Assembly (NCBI GenBank): GCA_028279895.1
Contig: JANQMY010000357.1
Coordinates: 1-52,351, forward strand
Source of the DNA: Alphaproteobacteria bacterium
Lineage (GTDB): Bacteria; Pseudomonadota; Alphaproteobacteria; JANQMY01
Direction: 5' to 3'
DNA: 52,351 nucleotides
Shown here: positions 41,040 through 51,497 of the stretch, in pieces
Position numbering within the stretch: the stretch's first letter is position 1
Layout: every line of letters begins with the position of its first letter
Program-made: the position numbers and the translations under genes
The notes under the pieces: model-generated
Database searches by the model: none
The model's input: the letters and a program-made list of their open reading frames with translations, nothing else
What the model was told of the DNA's origin: nothing

Positions 41040-42947
41040 ATGCAAGACCAACGCAATTTTCTCGTCGCCGCCACGCTCTGCATCATGGTGTTCCTCGGCT
41101 GGCAGTTTCTTTACGCCATCCCGCAAATGGAACGCCAACAGGCGTTACAGGAAGCCGAAGCTCTCCGTCAGGCGGAGGCTGAAGAGTCCGTCAGCCAAAC
41201 CGACATCCCGGCGCCGGCGCAGACCAACCGGGCCGCCGACCTGGTGGAGGGATTGGCCCCGAATGCGCAGGTCCTACCGCGCGACGAAGCGCTGGCGCTG
41301 AGCCCTCGGGTCAGGATTGACTCGGCCACGGTAAACGGATCGATCGCTCTTCAGGGCGCCCTGTTCGACGACCTGCATCTGCTGCGCTATCGGGAAACGC
41401 TGGACGAAGACAGCGACATCATCACCCTGCTGTCTCCCTTGCAGTCGGCTGCCCCCTATTTTGCCAAGTTGAGTTGGCGCGGCACAGACGACGCGAACCT
41501 GGCGGTGCCCACGGACGAGACTGTGTGGTCGGTTCAAGGCAATTCGGTCCTGTCGCCCGGCGCCCCCGTCACATTGAGTTGGGAGAACGGGCAAGGCCTG
41601 ACCTTCGAGCGGGAAATCTCTCTGGACGAAGACTATTTGTTTACGGTCAAAGACCGCGTACTGAATGAGAGTGCCGCAGAGGTCACGCTTTATCCATATG
41701 CGATCATCAACCGCAAGGGCACGCCGGACATCACGGGCATTTGGATCCTGCACGAAGGTCTGATCGGGGTCTTCAACCAAACGCTGGAAACCTATGGTTA
41801 CCGGAGCTTGAGAGACGGCGAGTCGCTTAAGGAAGAAACCACCGGCGGGTGGCTGGGCATTACCGACAAATACTGGATGACGGCGCTCATCCCGGACCAA
41901 AACAAAACCTTTTTCGGCCGCTTCATCGAAAATGCCCGGGATCCGGGTGACAGCTATCAAGCCGATTTCGTGCAGAACGGGGTGACGATCGCGCCCGGCA
42001 CAACGACGGAAAACACGACGCTGTTCTTCGCCGGGGCCAAAAAGGTTTCGCTGATCGACAAATACCGGGGCCTCTACGACATCGACCGGTTTGACCTGGC
42101 GATCGATTGGGGGTGGTTCTATTTCATCACCAAGCCGCTGTTTTACATTCTCGACTGGTCCAACCAAGCGACCGGCAACTTCGGCGTCGCCATCTTGCTG
42201 CTGACCGTATTGATCAAGATCGCCTTCTTCCCGCTGGCAAACAAATCCTATGAAGCGATGAGTAAGATGAAGAAGCTCCAACCGGAGATGCTTCGGCTGC
42301 GCGATCGCTACAAGGACGACAAAGTCAAGCAGCAGCAAGAGCTGATGGAGCTCTACAAAAAGGAGAAGATCAATCCGTTAGCGGGCTGCCTGCCGGTCCT
42401 GATTCAGATCCCGGTTTTCTTTGCGCTTTACAAGGTGCTTTTCGTTACCATCGAAATGCGCCATGCCCCCTTCTTCGGCTGGATCCAGGATTTGGCGGCA
42501 CCCGACCCCACCTCCCTGTTCAACCTCTTCGGCCTCATCCCTATCGATCTGCCGCAAATCCTCATTGTCGGGATTTGGCCGATCATCATGGGCGTCACCA
42601 TGTTCCTGCAGACGAAGATGAACCCGGCGCCGAACGACCCGATGCAGGAAAAAATCTTCCTGTATATGCCGATCGTGTTCACCTTTGTGTTGGCCAGCTT
42701 CCCGGCGGGACTGGTGATCTATTGGGCATGGAACAACGTGCTGTCGATCATTCAGCAATACATCATTATGCGGCGCAGCGGCGTCGATCTGGAATGGGAG
42801 AAAAAGTTCGTCGGCTTCTTCACGCAATTCCAATCGTCGGGCGATAAATCAAAGGGCGAGCTTGCCACACCGACGGTAACGCCGCCGGACTCAAACGCCG
42901 CCGAGTCCGAAGAAGACAAACCCGCCAAGACGCCCCGTGCCGACTGA
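41040..42947 (+). CDS. yidC: Membrane protein insertase YidC/Oxa1
   Basis: A 635-residue insertase. An N-terminal helix (FLVAATLCIMVFLGWQFLYA), the large periplasmic domain of Gram-negative YidC, and the C-terminal conserved five-helix part: NFGVAILLLTVLIKIAFFPL, YEAMSKMKKLQPEMLRLRDR, YKKEKINPLAGCLPVLIQIP and PNDPMQEKIFLYMPIVFTFV. It puts small and Sec-dependent proteins into the inner membrane. Its 3' end overlaps engB by 11 bases. Confidence 0.97.
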   Translation: MQDQRNFLVAATLCIMVFLGWQFLYAIPQMERQQALQEAEALRQAEAEESVSQTDIPAPAQTNRAADLVEGLAPNAQVLPRDEALALSPRVRIDSATVNGSIALQGALFDDLHLLRYRETLDEDSDIITLLSPLQSAAPYFAKLSWRGTDDANLAVPTDETVWSVQGNSVLSPGAPVTLSWENGQGLTFEREISLDEDYLFTVKDRVLNESAAEVTLYPYAIINRKGTPDITGIWILHEGLIGVFNQTLETYGYRSLRDGESLKEETTGGWLGITDKYWMTALIPDQNKTFFGRFIENARDPGDSYQADFVQNGVTIAPGTTTENTTLFFAGAKKVSLIDKYRGLYDIDRFDLAIDWGWFYFITKPLFYILDWSNQATGNFGVAILLLTVLIKIAFFPLANKSYEAMSKMKKLQPEMLRLRDRYKDDKVKQQQELMELYKKEKINPLAGCLPVLIQIPVFFALYKVLFVTIEMRHAPFFGWIQDLAAPDPTSLFNLFGLIPIDLPQILIVGIWPIIMGVTMFLQTKMNPAPNDPMQEKIFLYMPIVFTFVLASFPAGLVIYWAWNNVLSIIQQYIIMRRSGVDLEWEKKFVGFFTQFQSSGDKSKGELATPTVTPPDSNAAESEEDKPAKTPRAD

Positions 42948-43623
42948 CCAGGACGACCAACAGAAACGGCGCCTGGAAGCGGGGCGCCGCCTGTTCGCGC
43001 AGCCCTGCCAATTCCTGTTGAGTGCCGTTCGGGTGGACGATTTTCCGCCCCCCGATCTGCCGGAGTTCGCTTTTTGCGGGCGGTCCAATGTGGGCAAATC
43101 GAGCCTCATCAACGCGCTAACCGGGCACAAATCCCTTGCACGCACGTCCAACACACCGGGCCGCACCCAGCAAATCAATTTCTTCCAACTGGGAACCCAG
43201 TGCCGGCTGGTGGACCTGCCGGGCTATGGTTATGCCAAAGCATCGAAATCGAAGATCCATAGCTGGACAAAGCTGATCGATCTCTATTTGCGTGGCCGGC
43301 CCAATCTGCGGCGGGCCTGTATGCTGATCGATGCGCGCCACGGGCTGAAACCCGTCGACTTGGATATCATGTCCGCCCTGGATGTGGCCGCAGTGTCCTA
43401 TCAGATTGTGTTTACCAAGACAGATAAGATTAAGCCGCCGGAACTGGCCGCGCTGGAAGAACGCACCGGCACCGCATTGCGCAAGCACCCAGCCGCCTTC
43501 CCCACCACCATCGCCACATCCGCAACAAAGCAAACAGGCCTTGAACTGCTGCGGGCGGAATTGGCCCAAGTGGCAGAGTTCGACCCAATCGGCTATAACC
43601 CCCCTGACGCCAACGGCATGTAA
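42937..43623 (+). CDS. engB: Ribosome biogenesis GTPase YsxC/EngB
   Basis: A 228-residue GTPase. FAFCGRSNVGKSSLINALTG is G1, NTPGRTQQINFF G2, LVDLPGYGYAKASK G3, FTKTDKIK G4. It is needed for assembly of the large ribosomal subunit. It overlaps the yidC end by 11 bases, which implies coupled translation, and argB starts 45 bases downstream. Confidence 0.95.
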   Translation: MPTDQDDQQKRRLEAGRRLFAQPCQFLLSAVRVDDFPPPDLPEFAFCGRSNVGKSSLINALTGHKSLARTSNTPGRTQQINFFQLGTQCRLVDLPGYGYAKASKSKIHSWTKLIDLYLRGRPNLRRACMLIDARHGLKPVDLDIMSALDVAAVSYQIVFTKTDKIKPPELAALEERTGTALRKHPAAFPTTIATSATKQTGLELLRAELAQVAEFDPIGYNPPDANGM

Positions 43624-43668
43624 GTTTCCGATTGGTTACCCGCGCCTCTCTAACCGCAAAGTCATCCG

Positions 43669-44601
43669 ATGACGGACACAAAAGATAAAGACAACAAGAC
43701 TCAAAACCGCATGCCTCGGGAATGGCTTGCAACCGGACGCATACTGACGGAAGCCCTGCCCTTTATCCTGCGCTACGACGGCAAAACCGTGCTGATCAAA
43801 TATGGCGGCCATGCCATGGGCGACGCGCAGTTGGCAGAGGCATTTGCGCGGGACATCGTGCTGATCAAACAGGTGGGCCTTAACCCGATCGTGGTCCATG
43901 GCGGCGGCCCCCAGATCGCGAGCTTGCTTGACCGCCTGAAAATCACCTCGTCCTTCGTGGACGGATTGCGGGTGACCGATGCGGCCACGGTCGAAGTGGT
44001 GGAAATGGTGCTGTCGGGCACGATCAATAAGGGGCTGGTATCCGACATCAATCATGCCGGCGGCCAAGCCGTGGGGCTGTCGGGCAAGGACGGCAATCTG
44101 ATCATCGCGCGCAAACTGCAGCGCACGTCCAAGGACCCGAACTCCAACATCGAAAAAGTACTCGACCTGGGATTTGTGGGAGAGCCCCACGAGATTAACC
44201 CTCATGTGCTGGACACGATTTTGTCGTCGGACCTCATTCCGATTGTCGCCCCCATCGGCATCGGCGAGGCAGGCGAAACCTACAACATCAACGCCGACAC
44301 GGCGGCCGGCGCGGTTGCCGGCGCCATGGACGCCGCCCGCTTGATCATGCTGACGGACGTCACCGGCGTGCTGGACGAAAACGGCGAGCTCATTCCAAAG
44401 CTGACCGTAGCGGAAGCTCGCCAGCTCATCGAAAAAGGCACCATATCCGGCGGCATGATCCCCAAGATCGAAACCTGCATCGCCGCCATCGAAGCTGGCG
44501 TCGAAGGGGTGGCTATCCTGGATGGCCGGGTGCCCCACGCAGTTTTGCTGGAATTGTTTACCGATCGGGGGGCCGGCACCCTGATTCAGCGGGACCCGTA
44601 A
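43669..44601 (+). CDS. argB: Acetylglutamate kinase
   Basis: A 310-residue enzyme of arginine synthesis (N-acetylglutamate to N-acetylglutamyl phosphate). [60 protein letters not shown] and [20 protein letters not shown], plus [20 protein letters not shown], are characteristic. The N-terminal extension before [20 protein letters not shown] is of the arginine-sensitive type, so feedback control is likely. Confidence 0.96.
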   Translation: MTDTKDKDNKTQNRMPREWLATGRILTEALPFILRYDGKTVLIKYGGHAMGDAQLAEAFARDIVLIKQVGLNPIVVHGGGPQIASLLDRLKITSSFVDGLRVTDAATVEVVEMVLSGTINKGLVSDINHAGGQAVGLSGKDGNLIIARKLQRTSKDPNSNIEKVLDLGFVGEPHEINPHVLDTILSSDLIPIVAPIGIGEAGETYNINADTAAGAVAGAMDAARLIMLTDVTGVLDENGELIPKLTVAEARQLIEKGTISGGMIPKIETCIAAIEAGVEGVAILDGRVPHAVLLELFTDRGAGTLIQRDP

Positions 44602-44712
44602 AAAGGGTTCTCGACGGACCCGATCCAGTTCTTGTAAATTGTCGTGAGATTGAGGATCGCATTGCCCCCCTCTTCCCTTCTGTATCACGCGTCGTTCAAG
44701 GCCAACGTTTCA

Positions 44713-45750
44713 ATGCCCGGATCAGAGTTCCTTAGAGTGATTTTGGCGCCCCGAAAGTTCAGCGCCCTTATTCTCGCCGTCTGTGCCGTGGCGTTTTCCG
44801 CCGCCGGCAGCTCGGACGCAAAAGCGGAATACCAATTCTGCAACAAGACCAGCTACATTTTGATGAGCGCGATCGGCTACCAAGATAAAGGCCGCTGGTA
44901 TTCCGAGGGATGGTGGCTGCTGCAACCGGGCCGCTGCGAAACGGTGCTCGCAGATCCGTTGGACAAAAAAACGTATTACACCTTTGCCCGGTCCGTTGCC
45001 GCACATAAAGGCGGCATCAAGTATTTCGCCGGCGCTCAACGGCTGTGTGTGGCGCCGGACAAGTTCCGCTTCGAAGGGCGGGACGACTGCGAGCGCCGCG
45101 GCGCCATTGAACGCCTATTCGCACGCATCGACATCGGCGACACGGATAAATGGACTACAAGCTTTACCGAAACATCGGACTTCACGCTGGAGCGCGCACG
45201 CATAGCCGGTGTGCAACGTCTGCTCACGGATCTCGGCTTTCGCCCCGGCCGCATTGACGGGTTGATGGGAAAGCGAACGCGTAACGGGATTTACAAGTTC
45301 AAAAGAGACCATGGCCTGAAGGTCAATCAGGAACTCACCGTGGAACTCTTTGATGCGTTGATGACGGAGGCCGGCAAGATCCAGGAAACCACCGGCTACA
45401 ATATGTGTAATCGCACAGAGCTTCTGGTTTGGGCCGCAATCGGCCGGCAAATCGAAGGCGATCTTGTCTCAACCGGTTGGTTCAGACTTGACCCGGACAC
45501 CTGCACCAAGGCCATCAAAGACAAACTGACCAACAATGTGTTCTACACCTATGCCGAAGCGCAAGGGACAGGCGGCAAGCGCGTTGCCTGGGGCGGTCCG
45601 CACGATATGTGCACCATGGACAATCGCTTTACCATTGTAGGCCGGGACGATTGCGAGAAGCGCGGCTTCAAGAAGACCGGCTTCGAGCGGATTGACACGG
45701 GCGCCAAATCCGGTTGGACACAGACCTTCACATTATCAGAAGAACACTAG
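44713..45750 (+). CDS. DUF1036-PG_binding_1-DUF1036 protein, exported
   Basis: A 345-residue protein. A signal peptide (FSALILAVCAVAFSAAGSSD, cleavage near AKA-EY) is followed by a DUF1036 copy (EYQFCNKTSYILMSAIGYQD, GWWLLQPGRCETVLA). A peptidoglycan-binding repeat comes next (RIAGVQRLLTDLGFRPGRID, GLMGKRTRNGIYKFKRDHGL). A second DUF1036 ends the chain (YNMCNRTELLVWAAIGRQIE, GWFRLDPDTCTKAIKD). DUF1036 proteins are periplasmic with conserved cysteines, but their role is unknown. The wall-binding repeat in the centre suggests attachment to peptidoglycan. ATG 44,713 gives a normal signal peptide, unlike the open frame from 44,644. It ends overlapping the convergent DUF2336 gene by four bases. 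Confidence 0.85.
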   Translation: MPGSEFLRVILAPRKFSALILAVCAVAFSAAGSSDAKAEYQFCNKTSYILMSAIGYQDKGRWYSEGWWLLQPGRCETVLADPLDKKTYYTFARSVAAHKGGIKYFAGAQRLCVAPDKFRFEGRDDCERRGAIERLFARIDIGDTDKWTTSFTETSDFTLERARIAGVQRLLTDLGFRPGRIDGLMGKRTRNGIYKFKRDHGLKVNQELTVELFDALMTEAGKIQETTGYNMCNRTELLVWAAIGRQIEGDLVSTGWFRLDPDTCTKAIKDKLTNNVFYTYAEAQGTGGKRVAWGGPHDMCTMDNRFTIVGRDDCEKRGFKKTGFERIDTGAKSGWTQTFTLSEEH

Positions 45751-47030
45751 GCCTCGTCCGGCTCAACTCCATACATCTCCAAATGCAATTGGAGTTCTTC
45801 CTCCGTGAGCGGATAGTCCACACCGTCTTTCGCCGACAAGAGCTGCTCATGGTGGATCTTGGACATGTGTTGTTGCACGGCATAAGCGACGCGCATAGAT
45901 AACCCGGCCTTCCACACCAGCGCCGTGACCACTTTGGCGTTTTTCGACGCCACCATCCGGTCCACTAGGCCCAACGGCAGTTCCGACAGAGTTTCGAGAG
46001 CGAGCAACACCAATTCTTTGTTGTTTTCCTTGATCGCGTTGAGCACGTACTCATCGTTAAGCACAGCGTCGTCTTGCGCCTGATCCACACGATTCCTCAG
46101 CGCCTCGCGCTGGTCGAATTCATCGACGGACAACGTCTCCTTATCCAAACGTGCCCGCACACGCCGGCGCAAAAACGTCTTCACACCCGGTTCCAGATCG
46201 TGGCGCTCTTCAAGAGCGTTGATCAAGGACAGGCTTACAAAACCGGCGACCCGACGAATGGCGCGCATGGACAGCTCGGGCCGATGCGCCAACGGTCCGT
46301 GCCACGCATCGACCGTTTCCGCCTGATCGGCCAGGTCGTCGAGGGTTTCTTCGCTGATTTTCGCGCCCTCATTGGTCAAGAGGGCGGCGATCGCCGGGAC
46401 GTCTTTGGTCGCAACCACTGCATCCGACACGGTTTCGCTGACTTGCGGGCGGCACGCAATGGCCGTTACGGCGCCTGGCGTCGGCGCCGCCGATATAATT
46501 TCAAGAAGATCTTGATCGGATAGAAGTGGTGAATATTTAATAATTGGTATGCTGACAATTTCTTCGAGATCGAAAGCAAGCTTCCGAACGATGTGGTGCG
46601 GCAGGAGCGCCGAGTCCCTGATTTCTTCCGCCAGAATCTGACGCACACGCGCCAAGTGATCTTGTGCCAGCTTGGAAATGACCTCAATGGCCAAGTCTCG
46701 GGTCTTTTCCGTCTGCAATTCATTCAGGTGCGGGACCAACCGGGCGATTTTCGCCGCCAGCTCGTAACGCACATTCTCGTCCTCGTCGTCGGCCAAGATC
46801 AGGTTGGCTTGCTGCGGCGTGTTGGGATTCGCCGCCACCAGCGCGCGTATGTCGGCGGCGCCGTCCTCTGCCAGATAGTAAAGGATTTCTGGCTCTACCT
46901 CTTCGCGGCGCGCGAGTTCGCGCCGAATCTGGTTCGAATGGGACTCGAGCGCGTCCCGCGCTTCCTGATAGCTGAGCTTTTCCGGCAGGACGGTCCGGTC
47001 GCGGCGCCATGCGAAAATCTTATTCAGCAT
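45747..47030 (-). CDS. DUF2336 protein with HEAT-like repeats
   Basis: A 427-residue soluble, helical protein found almost only in Alphaproteobacteria. ALESHSNQIRRELARREEVE, PEILYYLAEDGAADIRALVA, ANPNTPQQANLILADDEDEN and VRYELAAKIARLVPHL show the repeated short helix pairs of DUF2336/HEAT-type scaffolds. Further copies are visible down the chain. The function in the family is not established. It is convergent with the DUF1036 gene (four-base overlap) and divergent from the HAD gene at 47,270. Confidence 0.85.
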   Translation of the reverse strand: MLNKIFAWRRDRTVLPEKLSYQEARDALESHSNQIRRELARREEVEPEILYYLAEDGAADIRALVAANPNTPQQANLILADDEDENVRYELAAKIARLVPHLNELQTEKTRDLAIEVISKLAQDHLARVRQILAEEIRDSALLPHHIVRKLAFDLEEIVSIPIIKYSPLLSDQDLLEIISAAPTPGAVTAIACRPQVSETVSDAVVATKDVPAIAALLTNEGAKISEETLDDLADQAETVDAWHGPLAHRPELSMRAIRRVAGFVSLSLINALEERHDLEPGVKTFLRRRVRARLDKETLSVDEFDQREALRNRVDQAQDDAVLNDEYVLNAIKENNKELVLLALETLSELPLGLVDRMVASKNAKVVTALVWKAGLSMRVAYAVQQHMSKIHHEQLLSAKDGVDYPLTEEELQLHLEMYGVEPDEA

Positions 47031-47269
47031 AGGGGACCGCCATCATGTTGAGCGTGCTTAACATGGCATTCACCATGCCTCCGCTGGTCGTCAGTAAGCC
47101 GAACGTTTCAGCGCCAAATGACGCAGTTCCGCGCCCTGTTTTTTTACATCGCGGCCATTAAATAGCCGTTAAACCTATTAAAAAGCCTTGGATAGAACGG
47201 CTTTGGCGGCGCTTGCGTTTCCTGGAAAACGGCGCCACATTCAGGCCGGTAAGCTAGAGGACACAACAC

Positions 47270-47980
47270 GTGGCAAAGAGTTCGGGCGGTTTTGATCATG
47301 TAGATGCGTGGGTCTTTGACCTCGACAACACGCTTTATCCGTCCGAATGCGATCTCTTTGCGCAGATCGACATTCGTATGAGCGAGTTTGTGGCCCGGTT
47401 TCTGGATGTCGACTTACAGGAAGCGCGGCGCATTCAGAAACAATATTACTACGATCACGGGACGACCTTGTCGGGGTTGATGAAGTTGCATGGGCTCACC
47501 CCGGACGAGTTTCTCGACTATGTGCACGACATCGACTTGTCGCCCGTGCCGCCCAATCCGCAACTCAACAGCGAGTTGGACGAACTGCCGGGGCGCAAAG
47601 TGGTTTTCACCAACGGGTCGAAAACCCACGCCGAAAACGTTCTGAGCCATCTGAACATCACCCATCATTTCGACGCGATCATCGATATCGCCGCATCGTC
47701 TTTTATTCCCAAGCCGCAGCCGGAAGCATTTCAGCTTTTCTTAGATCAAGCGGCGCTGGACCCGACGCGGGCGGCCATGTTCGACGATTTGCATAGCAAT
47801 CTGGTGGAAGCCAAAAATCTGGGCATGACCACGGTGTGGCTCAAGACCCACAGGGATTGGTCAAACGGCCGCCACCCGGACGGTGGTGACACGCCCTCTC
47901 ACGTGGACCACGCCACCGACGATTTGACGGTGTTTCTGGGCCAACTCAATGGCCGGCGTCCCGGATACCGCTCCAGATAG
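47270..47980 (+). CDS. HAD-family pyrimidine 5'-nucleotidase-like phosphatase
   Basis: A 236-residue protein with the HAD nucleophile DAWVFDLDNTLYPSECDLFA (Asp17 and Asp19), motif II VVFTNGSKTHAENVL, and AAMFDDLHSNLVEAKNLGMT as motif IV. The long helical cap is that of the Sdt1/YjjG subgroup (pyrimidine nucleotidase or related phosphatase). The start is GTG 47,270. Similar genes lie near dapD in alphaproteobacterial genomes, from memory. The exact substrate is not predictable. Confidence 0.85.
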   Translation: MAKSSGGFDHVDAWVFDLDNTLYPSECDLFAQIDIRMSEFVARFLDVDLQEARRIQKQYYYDHGTTLSGLMKLHGLTPDEFLDYVHDIDLSPVPPNPQLNSELDELPGRKVVFTNGSKTHAENVLSHLNITHHFDAIIDIAASSFIPKPQPEAFQLFLDQAALDPTRAAMFDDLHSNLVEAKNLGMTTVWLKTHRDWSNGRHPDGGDTPSHVDHATDDLTVFLGQLNGRRPGYRSR

Positions 47981-48055
47981 CGCCAGATTGCAGTTGACTG
48001 CCCCTTGACCGCTTGTATGGTGCGGCCCCGAACCCTTAATCGCTAGGAATGTTTT

Positions 48056-48883
48056 ATGACGACTGCTCTGGAAACCGCCATCGAATCCGCATGGGAAAAC
48101 CGCGACGACATTTCATCGTCGACCCAGGGAGAGGTGCGCGACGCGGTCGTCGAAACGCTCAACTCCCTCGATGACGGATCCTTGCGTGTCGCCGAAAAAC
48201 AAGGCGCCGACTGGCATGTGAACCAGTGGGCGAAGAAAGCCGTGCTGCTCTCGTTCCGCCTGAACGACATGGCCGCCATTGAAGGCGGGCCGGGTGCCAA
48301 CACCACCTGGTTCGACAAGGTGCCTTCCAAGTTTGAGGGATGGGGCGAAAATCGATTCCGCGCCGCCGGCTTCCGCGCGGTGCCGGGCGCCATCGTTCGC
48401 CACTCGGCACACATCGCCAAAGGCGTTGTCCTGATGCCGAGTTTCGTCAATCTCGGTGCCTATGTGGACGAAGGCACCATGGTCGACACTTGGGCGACCG
48501 TCGGTTCTTGCGCGCAGATCGGCAAGGACTGCCACATTTCCGGCGGCGCAGGCATTGGCGGCGTGCTGGAACCGCTGCAAGCCAATCCGGTGATCATTGA
48601 AGACAATTGCTTTATCGGCGCCCGCTCGGAAGTGGCGGAGGGCGTGATCGTCGGCGAAGGCAGCGTGCTGTCGATGGGGGTTTATCTCGGCGCGTCCACG
48701 AAGATTGTCGATCGTGCATCGGGTGAAGTGCATTACGGCCGCGTGCCACCCTATTCCGTGGTGGTGCCCGGGTCTTTGCCGGGGGACGCAGGAAAACCCG
48801 CGCTCTATTGCGCCGTGATCGTCAAAACCGTGGACGAGCGCACACGGTCGAAAACCTCGATCAACGAATTGCTGAGAGACTGA
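48056..48883 (+). CDS. dapD: 2,3,4,5-tetrahydropyridine-2,6-dicarboxylate N-succinyltransferase
   Basis: A 275-residue left-handed beta-helix acyltransferase of the succinylase route to lysine and diaminopimelate. [60 protein letters not shown] and [20 protein letters not shown] are the hexapeptide-repeat core. [20 protein letters not shown] and [14 protein letters not shown] complete it. It precedes dapE by 53 bases on the same strand. Confidence 0.97.
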   Translation: MTTALETAIESAWENRDDISSSTQGEVRDAVVETLNSLDDGSLRVAEKQGADWHVNQWAKKAVLLSFRLNDMAAIEGGPGANTTWFDKVPSKFEGWGENRFRAAGFRAVPGAIVRHSAHIAKGVVLMPSFVNLGAYVDEGTMVDTWATVGSCAQIGKDCHISGGAGIGGVLEPLQANPVIIEDNCFIGARSEVAEGVIVGEGSVLSMGVYLGASTKIVDRASGEVHYGRVPPYSVVVPGSLPGDAGKPALYCAVIVKTVDERTRSKTSINELLRD

Positions 48884-48936
48884 ATCCAAACAAGGGATCG
48901 GCATCCCGTTTCCCGAAAGAAAACTGAACCAGCCAT

Positions 48937-50100
48937 ATGGCGCCCCGTGATCCGCATTCTCTGACAGACCCGCTGCCCCTCGCAACGGACCTTATTCGGT
49001 GTCCAAGCATAACGCCCGCCGATGCCGGCGCGTTGGATGTATTGCAATCGGCTTTGAGCGCACTTGGCTTCACCTGCAACCGCCTGCCCTTCGGGGAGGT
49101 AGATAATCTGTATGCGCGGCTCGGCAGCAAGTCGCCGGCGCTCTGTTTTGCGGGGCATACCGACGTTGTACCGATCGGCGATGCAGCGGGCTGGAGCGTA
49201 GACCCGTTCGAAGCCAAAGTGGAAAACGGCCTGCTGATCGGACGTGGCGCGGCCGATATGAAAAGCGCCATCGCCGCTTTCGTGGCGGCAACAGCGCGTT
49301 ACCTTGCCGACCATGATGTAACGAAGGCGGGATCTATCGCCTTGCTCATCACCGGCGATGAAGAAGGCCCGGCCACGAACGGCACCGTCAAAGTCCTCGA
49401 CTGGATGGCCAAGCAGGGCGAACAACTGGACCACTGCCTGGTGGGCGAACCGACCAATCCGCTGGAATTCGGCGACATGATCAAGATCGGCCGCCGCGGC
49501 AGCTTCAACGGCGTGTTGACGGTGCATGGCACGCAAGGTCATGTGGCCTATCCCCATTTGGCCGACAACCCCGTGCCGAGGTTGGTTGATGTCCTCTCGG
49601 TACTGAGCGAAAAAGTGCTGGATGACGGCACGCCGCATTTTCAACCGTCGAACCTGGAAGTCACCAGTGTCGATGTGGGCAATGCCGCCACAAATGTGAT
49701 TCCAGCCAGCGCGGTCGCGCGCTTTAACGTCCGGTTCAACGATTTGCACACCCCGGCCTCGCTGGAAAGCTGGATCCGCGAGGTCTGCGACGCCAAAGCG
49801 GGCCAGTACGATCTGACCTGCGCATCCTCTGGCGACGCCTTTGTCACGGAGCCTGGCATGTTCACGGATCTAATCGTCCGGGCCGTGCAGGATGTAACCG
49901 GTAAGACCCCCGAACTGTCCACCAGCGGCGGCACATCGGATGCACGCTTCATCAAGAACCATTGCGCCGTCGCCGAATTCGGATTGGTGGGCAAGACCAT
50001 GCACAAGATCGACGAAGAATGCCGGTTAGAGGACATGGAGGCCGTGACGCAGGTCTATCTCAAAGTTATTGAAGGCTATTTCAGTCAGGCCGGAGCCTAG
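48937..50100 (+). CDS. dapE: Succinyl-diaminopimelate desuccinylase
   Basis: A 387-residue M20-family zinc hydrolase removing succinate from N-succinyl-diaminopimelate. [20 protein letters not shown] gives the first metal histidine, [20 protein letters not shown] the bridging aspartate, and [20 protein letters not shown] the catalytic glutamate. [20 protein letters not shown] follows. It acts after DapD in the same pathway and lies directly downstream. Confidence 0.96.
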   Translation: MAPRDPHSLTDPLPLATDLIRCPSITPADAGALDVLQSALSALGFTCNRLPFGEVDNLYARLGSKSPALCFAGHTDVVPIGDAAGWSVDPFEAKVENGLLIGRGAADMKSAIAAFVAATARYLADHDVTKAGSIALLITGDEEGPATNGTVKVLDWMAKQGEQLDHCLVGEPTNPLEFGDMIKIGRRGSFNGVLTVHGTQGHVAYPHLADNPVPRLVDVLSVLSEKVLDDGTPHFQPSNLEVTSVDVGNAATNVIPASAVARFNVRFNDLHTPASLESWIREVCDAKAGQYDLTCASSGDAFVTEPGMFTDLIVRAVQDVTGKTPELSTSGGTSDARFIKNHCAVAEFGLVGKTMHKIDEECRLEDMEAVTQVYLKVIEGYFSQAGA

Positions 50101-50128
50101 CCACATGGGCGCGCGGGAAAGCTGAACC

Positions 50129-50752
50129 ATGCCGTCTTTGAGAGAGGTTTCATCATCCATACGCGGCGCTTGGCTGTTGTTCGTCATGGACCCGCGCGGC
50201 ATGAAGCAGTTCAACCTGTCGGGCAGCGGTTTTTGGAATTCTTTCTTCGCGGCCGTGATCTTGGCGCCCATTTACGTGTTTGTGCTGCTGGCTCAATACC
50301 GGCTCAATCAAGAAGTGCAGCGCATCGAACTGGAAGAAAATCCGGACGGTGCCAACCTCATTCAGATTCCCGAATTGAGCGACTATCTTCTGGCCCAAGG
50401 CATTGCCTATGTGGCCATGTGGGCCGTGTTTCCGATCGTGATGTTATGGGCCACACGGATCATCAACGTTCAGGACAAATACATTCCCTTTGTGGTGGCC
50501 TATAATTGGTCGGCGGTTGCCGTCTTAACAATCCAATTGCCGCCGTTTGCGCTCTATTATTTCGGACTGGTCGGAATTGTCGGTGCCATCGCGCCGCTGC
50601 TGTCGATCATGCTGGTGATCATGATCTACCGCTGGTATGTGGTCTATGCCGCCCTAAACCTGCCGGCTATGGCGTGCCTGGGCTTCGTAACGCTGGACTT
50701 CGTGATCAGCGTGATCATTCAAATCGGCGCCAGCGCGGTGCTCACCGCGTAA
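50129..50752 (+). CDS. Yip1-like polytopic membrane protein
   Basis: A 207-residue protein with about five hydrophobic helices: [80 protein letters not shown] and a C-terminal one. The pattern recalls YIP1-domain proteins, but the match is weak and the function unknown. It follows dapE by 28 bases and may be cotranscribed. Its end overlaps the convergent truA by 11 bases. Confidence 0.7.
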   Translation: MPSLREVSSSIRGAWLLFVMDPRGMKQFNLSGSGFWNSFFAAVILAPIYVFVLLAQYRLNQEVQRIELEENPDGANLIQIPELSDYLLAQGIAYVAMWAVFPIVMLWATRIINVQDKYIPFVVAYNWSAVAVLTIQLPPFALYYFGLVGIVGAIAPLLSIMLVIMIYRWYVVYAALNLPAMACLGFVTLDFVISVIIQIGASAVLTA

Positions 50753-51497
50753 CCGCTTCGTCGTAATCGACCGCCACCAGAAATAAACCTTCAGCAGGCG
50801 CGATGGGCCCGCAGGCTTTGCGATCCTTCGCCTCGAGAATCTTCGCGATTTTCACCGCCGGCCATTTACCGATTCCCACCATTTTGAGACTGCCGACGAT
50901 GGAGCGCACTTGATGGTGCAGAAATGACAGGGCGCTCACGGAAACCTCCACCGTCGTGCCTGCCCGGCGAACGGAAATCCTGTCGAGCGTCCGAAGCGGA
51001 GACTTGGCTTGGCATTGGCTGGCACGGAATGTCGTGAAATCGTGGTGCCCGACCAAATGCTGGGCCGCTTCATGCATCGCGTCCGCATCGAGCGGCTGGG
51101 GCACATGCCATGCATGCCCCCGGTCGATTGCCAACGGGGCCCGGCGGTTTTCGATCACGTAGCGGTAATGACGGCCGGTGGCGGAAAACCTGGCCTCGAA
51201 GCTTTCCGGCACCGCTTCGGCCTGCAAGATCGCCACCGGTTGCGGTTTCAAGTGGAAGTTCACCGCGTCGCGAATCTTATCGGCCAACTGCTCCGTAGGC
51301 AAATCGAAATGCGCAACTTGACCTAGGGCGTGAACGCCCGAATCCGTCCGCCCCGCCGCCTGCAGCGTGACGTGCTCGCCGCAGAATTTCTCGATGGCGT
51401 TCTCGATCGCTTCTTGCACGGATAGGCCAGTAGCCTGGCGTTGCCATCCGACAAACGGACCGCCGTCATATTCGATGGTGATTTTGTACCTAGGCAT
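50742..51497 (-). CDS. truA: tRNA pseudouridine synthase TruA
   Basis: A 251-residue enzyme making pseudouridine at positions 38-40 of tRNAs. [40 protein letters not shown] (catalytic Asp52 in GRTDSGVHA) and [17 protein letters not shown] are family marks, as is [23 protein letters not shown] 51,497 gives the standard N-terminus. It overlaps the end of fmt by eight bases, as in many alphaproteobacteria. Confidence 0.96.
   Translation of the reverse strand: MPRYKITIEYDGGPFVGWQRQATGLSVQEAIENAIEKFCGEHVTLQAAGRTDSGVHALGQVAHFDLPTEQLADKIRDAVNFHLKPQPVAILQAEAVPESFEARFSATGRHYRYVIENRRAPLAIDRGHAWHVPQPLDADAMHEAAQHLVGHHDFTTFRASQCQAKSPLRTLDRISVRRAGTTVEVSVSALSFLHHQVRSIVGSLKMVGIGKWPAVKIAKILEAKDRKACGPIAPAEGLFLVAVDYDEAVTR

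Noticed and set aside
41274..42338. A 354-residue minus-strand frame opposite yidC.
   Set aside because: Shadow of yidC, which is unmistakable.
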